NCBI GenBank assembly: GCA_029975475.1
Contig: JARKPB010000008.1
Location: 1,391,202-1,455,201 of the forward strand
Direction of reading: 5' to 3'
Length of the DNA stretch: 64,000 nt
Origin: Anaerolineaceae bacterium
GTDB lineage: Bacteria > Chloroflexota > Anaerolineae > Anaerolineales > Anaerolineaceae
Below the pieces are notes generated by a model. The model was not told the DNA's origin. It did not search any database and worked only from the letters and a program-made list of their open reading frames with translations. This document shows positions 60,966 to 64,000 of the stretch, piece after piece; positions within the stretch are counted from its first letter, which is position 1, and every line of letters begins with the position of its first letter. A program made the translations under genes and the position numbers.

Positions 60966-61964
60966 TTACTCTTCCAGGCGGATGCGCGGATCGAGCATGA
61001 CATACACCAGGTCAACGCTCAAGTTGCCAATCGCAACCAGAATCGCCAGCAGTAATGTAGTTCCCATAATCATGGAATAATCGCGCTGCTGGATGGCGGT
61101 TACATATGCGCGGCCCATGCCCGGGAAACCGAACATGGACTCGATAATGAAAGCGCCGGTGACCAGAAATGCCAGCGCCGGGCCCAGGAAAGTAACCACC
61201 GGGATCAAGGAATTTTTAAGCATGTGGCGCAGGATCACCACCCGCTCCGCCAGACCTTTTCCGCGAGCTGTGCGAATGTAATCCATCCGCGATACCTCCA
61301 GCATCGAAGCCCGGGTCAGACGGGTGGTTCTGGCAAGTGTGCCGAAACCCAGCACCGCGGCAGGCAAAAGCCAGGCGCTGATATCTTCCCAGGATTTGGG
61401 CACTATCGAGACCCAGCGAAGGCCGGTGGCAAAAATAATGATCAGGAAAATGGCAATCACAAAATTCGGGACGGATACACCGATGGTAGCAATGAACAAA
61501 CTGATGTAGTCAATCAGGGTATTTTGCTTCAGAGCCGAGACCACACCCAGGGGAATGCCCACAGCGACCGCGAAGACAATTGCCAGGAACCCCAGCCGCA
61601 TCGAATAACCAAAACGGCTGTAGAAGAAATTCTTGCCTTTGGGAGGTTTGAACAGGTAATCTTGAATACTGACCCCGCGGATGCGGTAAGAAGGGCCAAG
61701 GTTGCCGCACACCAGGCCGCAGATAAACTTGCCCTTCGGATTGACATCGCCAATGATATAAGCCATGAACTGCCGCCAGAGCGGCTTGTTCAATCCGTAG
61801 TACTCTTCCAGTTTTTTCTGCGTGGCAGGATCAACCTGTTTGGCAGAAGGGTCGCGGTCCCAGGGACCGCCGGGGGCGTTGTGCATTAACACAAAGGTGA
61901 GGCCGGCGACCACCAGGGTTACCGGAATCAGCCACAAAATACGCCGAAGGAGATATGAGGTCAT
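60966..61964 (-). CDS. Peptide/nickel-type ABC permease (OppB/DppB-like)
   Basis: 332 aa from the ATG at 61964 (GGAGG just upstream; the TTG four codons earlier overlaps that site). MTSYLLRRILWLIPVTL is the classic OppB start; VARTxxR-type LARTTRLTRASMLEV and PGGPWDRDPSA are conserved. About six membrane helices. Unusual is a long extracytoplasmic loop (about 60-120, with FICGLVCGNLGPSY, two cysteines). 14 nt before the oppC-like gene. Confidence 0.95.
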   Translation of the reverse strand: MTSYLLRRILWLIPVTLVVAGLTFVLMHNAPGGPWDRDPSAKQVDPATQKKLEEYYGLNKPLWRQFMAYIIGDVNPKGKFICGLVCGNLGPSYRIRGVSIQDYLFKPPKGKNFFYSRFGYSMRLGFLAIVFAVAVGIPLGVVSALKQNTLIDYISLFIATIGVSVPNFVIAIFLIIIFATGLRWVSIVPKSWEDISAWLLPAAVLGFGTLARTTRLTRASMLEVSRMDYIRTARGKGLAERVVILRHMLKNSLIPVVTFLGPALAFLVTGAFIIESMFGFPGMGRAYVTAIQQRDYSMIMGTTLLLAILVAIGNLSVDLVYVMLDPRIRLEE

Positions 61965-61983
61965 GCCAGCCTCCAAGGAACTG

Positions 61984-62018
61984 GCTGGCCGGCGCCGCGC
62001 GAGGCACCGCCGGCCAGC
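61984..62018 (-). promoter_or_regulatory. Intercistronic hairpin between binding-protein and permease genes
   Basis: 11-bp perfect stem (61984-61994 with 62008-62018), 13-nt loop, no T run. It may protect the upstream mRNA and reduce downstream expression, as seen in other binding-protein operons. Confidence 0.6.
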
Positions 62019-62031
62019 ATATTTCTAAACC

Positions 62032-63774
62032 TTACTTTTCAATGGTGATGGACAGCGGGTTGACGTCGCCGGCAAACACTGCGTCCTGAGGGGTGGTAAC
62101 GATTCCCTTTACCCACGGCTTGACCAGGAAGGAATTCACCGAGTTGTGGGTGAAAGCCAGCTGGGTATCGCCGATCAACATGCGTTGGGCTTCCAGGTAT
62201 TTCTGAGCGCGAACCGCGGGATCCGACTCCGAATCGGCTTCCTGCATGATCTTGTCCAGTTCCGGGTTGTTATAGCCGTAGCGTTTGGCGTATTCCGATG
62301 TGCTCATCCAGTACACCGACAACCAGTTCTGCGGATCGGGGTAATCTGAACACCATCCCAGGTAGAAGACCTGAGGAATCGTAGCCTTATCTTTCGTCAG
62401 AGCTGAGTAAGTCGTCGGTTCAACCGGATTCAACTTGACATCCACGTTCAGCACCTCTTTATAACGGTTTGCCAGGAACTCAAAGCGGGTGCGGTTGCGG
62501 GGACTATCGGAGAAAGTGAAGGTGATATCCAGCGGTTTGCCAGACTTAACCCATTCCGATTCTGCCAGAGTTTGCCTGGCCAGTTCCGGATTGAAAGCGA
62601 AACGGGTTTCTTCCGCGTCATAGCCAGGGAAGCCCATCGGGATCCAGGTCAGCGTGGGCGAACCAAGCCCTTTCAAAACCGTGCTCACCCAGCCTTCGCG
62701 GTCCGTGGCCAGGATAAAAGCCTCACGAACTTTCGGATCGGTGAACGGTTCTTTGAAGGACGTGAAGTAAACGCCGAAGGTGCAGTTGCCTGGATAGACC
62801 ATTTTCTGAGCGTTGAGCTCAGGATCTGCTTCCACGGTGGCCAGGTCTTCAGCTGCCAGGATGATGATGTCAAATTCATCATTCTTGAAAGCTTCAAAAG
62901 CGACGGCCGAATCGGTGATGTAGCGGTATTCCAGGTTGTACTTCGCCTGACCTTGCCAGTAGTAAGGATTCGGCGCGAAGGTCGCGACAATATTGGGCTC
63001 CAGGGAGGTCATCATGAAGGGGCCGTTGCCAATAAAGTTCGCCGCGTCCAGCCACCAGGTTTCTCCGCCAGCGGTGATCAGTTCTTCTTTGGCCGGGAAG
63101 GTCACCCACAGGCTCATCACAGTTGGAAAGTACGGAGCCAGCTTGGTCAATTTAATCTGCAAGACTTTGCAATCTTCCTGATCATAACCGGTGCAGGCTT
63201 CGCCTTTCGAGTCGAGCGCTTTGACGCCCACCGCTTCGCGCAGCTTGGCCAGCTCTTCAGGAGCGGCAGCCGGATCAGCGCTGCGGTATTCAAAAGCGCC
63301 AACAATTTCGTCTGTGATGCCAGCGTATTCGCCCGCGGTGGTCGGATCCACCAGCCGCAGGAGCGCGTATTCAAACCGCTTGGCGTTGAGCAGGGAACCA
63401 TCGGAATATTTCAATCCATCGCGCAGGAAGAAAGTCAGGGTTAACCCATCATCCGACCATTCCCAACGTTCGGCGGATCCAGGAACCGTTTCCAGGTTTT
63501 CATCCAGCCGAGTCAGTCCTTCCCAGGTCTTGTTGACATGGCCAATTTCATTCAAGAAAGAGGCTTTTTGCGGATCCAGCATATCCGGGAAGCTGCTTAC
63601 CTGAACGCGCAGGGTTGGCAGATCTGCCGGAACTGAGGGCTGAGTTTCTTCGGCCCCGGCTGAACCCGGAACCTGCGTTTCCGCTGCCGGAGCTTCAGCA
63701 GCCTGACCGCAGGCCGCCAGCAGCAAGCTCAGGACCACCAGCAGGCTAAATAAAAATGAGAGTCTCGAACGCAT
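62032..63774 (-). CDS. Peptide/oligopeptide-binding lipoprotein (SBP family 5, OppA/DppA-like)
   Basis: 580 aa with lipobox LAAC near residue 22, then a Pro/Glu/Ala linker. Family 5 blocks are VNKTWEGLTRLDENLETVPGSAE, TLTFFLRDGLKYSDGS, YTGYD-type polypeptide region and C-terminal ADYPDPQNWLSVYW (approximate reading). ATG 63774 has AGGAGGAG upstream; the frame continues to 63807 without one. It captures peptides or similar for the two permeases and the ATPase. Ligand unknown. Confidence 0.95.
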   Translation of the reverse strand: MRSRLSFLFSLLVVLSLLLAACGQAAEAPAAETQVPGSAGAEETQPSVPADLPTLRVQVSSFPDMLDPQKASFLNEIGHVNKTWEGLTRLDENLETVPGSAERWEWSDDGLTLTFFLRDGLKYSDGSLLNAKRFEYALLRLVDPTTAGEYAGITDEIVGAFEYRSADPAAAPEELAKLREAVGVKALDSKGEACTGYDQEDCKVLQIKLTKLAPYFPTVMSLWVTFPAKEELITAGGETWWLDAANFIGNGPFMMTSLEPNIVATFAPNPYYWQGQAKYNLEYRYITDSAVAFEAFKNDEFDIIILAAEDLATVEADPELNAQKMVYPGNCTFGVYFTSFKEPFTDPKVREAFILATDREGWVSTVLKGLGSPTLTWIPMGFPGYDAEETRFAFNPELARQTLAESEWVKSGKPLDITFTFSDSPRNRTRFEFLANRYKEVLNVDVKLNPVEPTTYSALTKDKATIPQVFYLGWCSDYPDPQNWLSVYWMSTSEYAKRYGYNNPELDKIMQEADSESDPAVRAQKYLEAQRMLIGDTQLAFTHNSVNSFLVKPWVKGIVTTPQDAVFAGDVNPLSITIEK

Positions 63775-63852
63775 TGTTTCTTCTCCTCCTGAGAGAAATG
63801 CCCCCAATGGGGGGTGAATTCTTCGGGCAGATTGCCCGCGGGCAGGTGGTTA

Positions 63853-64000
63853 TTACTCCACCATATGACAGGCCACACGATGGCCTGATGCCACCTCTCG
63901 AAATTCCGGTTCCACTTCCGCGCAGATCTTGTCCGCTAACGGACAGCGCGTCCGAAAGTGACAACCGCTCGGCGGATTCGCGGGCGACGGCACATCCCCT
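63853..64000 (-). CDS. Peptide ABC transporter ATP-binding protein (OppD/OppF-like), 3' end only
   Basis: Only the last 49 codons lie in the window. They read [20 protein letters not shown] then CAEVEPEF and end CHMVE, the oligopeptide transporter C-terminal zinc/Fe-S-like cysteine motif found in OppD and OppF. The rest, with the ATPase core, is beyond position 64000. Stop codon TAA at 63855-63853, 78 bp before the binding-protein gene. No terminator was seen between, so probably one operon. Confidence 0.9.
   Translation of the reverse strand, partial: GDVPSPANPPSGCHFRTRCPLADKICAEVEPEFREVASGHRVACHMVE

Noticed and set aside
62572..63444. 290-residue plus-strand open frame
   Set aside because: Antisense shadow of the peptide-binding protein gene; no start context or motif.

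Overview
The window reads as one continuous stretch of chromosome from a fairly GC-rich member of the Chloroflexota, probably Anaerolineae-like. This is inferred from gene content: a coenzyme-B12-dependent ribonucleotide reductase, CpXC-domain and zinc-ribbon membrane proteins, YvcK with a membrane-embedded N-terminal extension, FHA/winged-helix and Ser/Thr kinase signalling, and many Sec lipoproteins with no sign of an outer-membrane system. I see no insertion sequence, prophage, CRISPR array, rRNA or tRNA gene. No gap between genes exceeds about 270 bases.

Layout. 1-6150: class II ribonucleotide reductase (5' end cut off), a small conserved protein, a diguanylate cyclase with a duplicated PAS domain, a deoxynucleoside kinase and GalT. 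6300-10655: sigma factor, anti-sigma factor, beta-helical membrane protein, lipoprotein, then a C45-type hydrolase. 10710-20065 (minus strand): nadD, obgE, a COG2403-type GTPase, argS, rpsT, pgk, gap and yvcK, a housekeeping block joining translation and lower glycolysis. 20158-27518: ROK sugar kinase, class III aminotransferase, GAF/PAS histidine kinase, CpXC protein, and a divergent FHA regulator/Ser-Thr kinase pair. 27551-36348 (minus): AAA ATPase, GDPD and GH3 proteins with overlapping ends, then alr-recJ-eamA. 36552-39363: a membrane GGDEF protein, a zinc-ribbon membrane protein and two paralogous lipoproteins.

39631-44071 holds the most distinctive locus: a compact eutA-eutB-eutC-eutL operon (ethanolamine ammonia-lyase, its reactivase and one microcompartment shell protein) without the rest of a normal eut operon. 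EutC keeps a helix at its N-terminus that resembles an encapsulation peptide. 44106-55650: TPR and zinc-ribbon membrane proteins back to back, a 1285-residue hybrid histidine kinase, glycogen phosphorylase, a UPF0316 protein, a lipoprotein made of five fibronectin-like repeats, a small LuxR-type regulator and another zinc-ribbon membrane protein. 55812-64000: a complete four-gene ABC importer on the plus strand and a peptide-type (Opp/Dpp) importer on the minus strand, whose upstream ATPase gene runs off the window.

Regulatory sequence is unusually readable. Several genes have consensus sigma-70-like promoters, often with an extended -10 (TGnTATAAT). At least four starts lie where transcription itself should begin, so leaderless mRNAs are likely. 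Most operons end in strong intrinsic terminators. Two B12-dependent enzymes (NrdJ and EutBC) in one window imply a B12 supply, but no B12 riboswitch was recognised. All functions are inferred from sequence reading; no database search was run.
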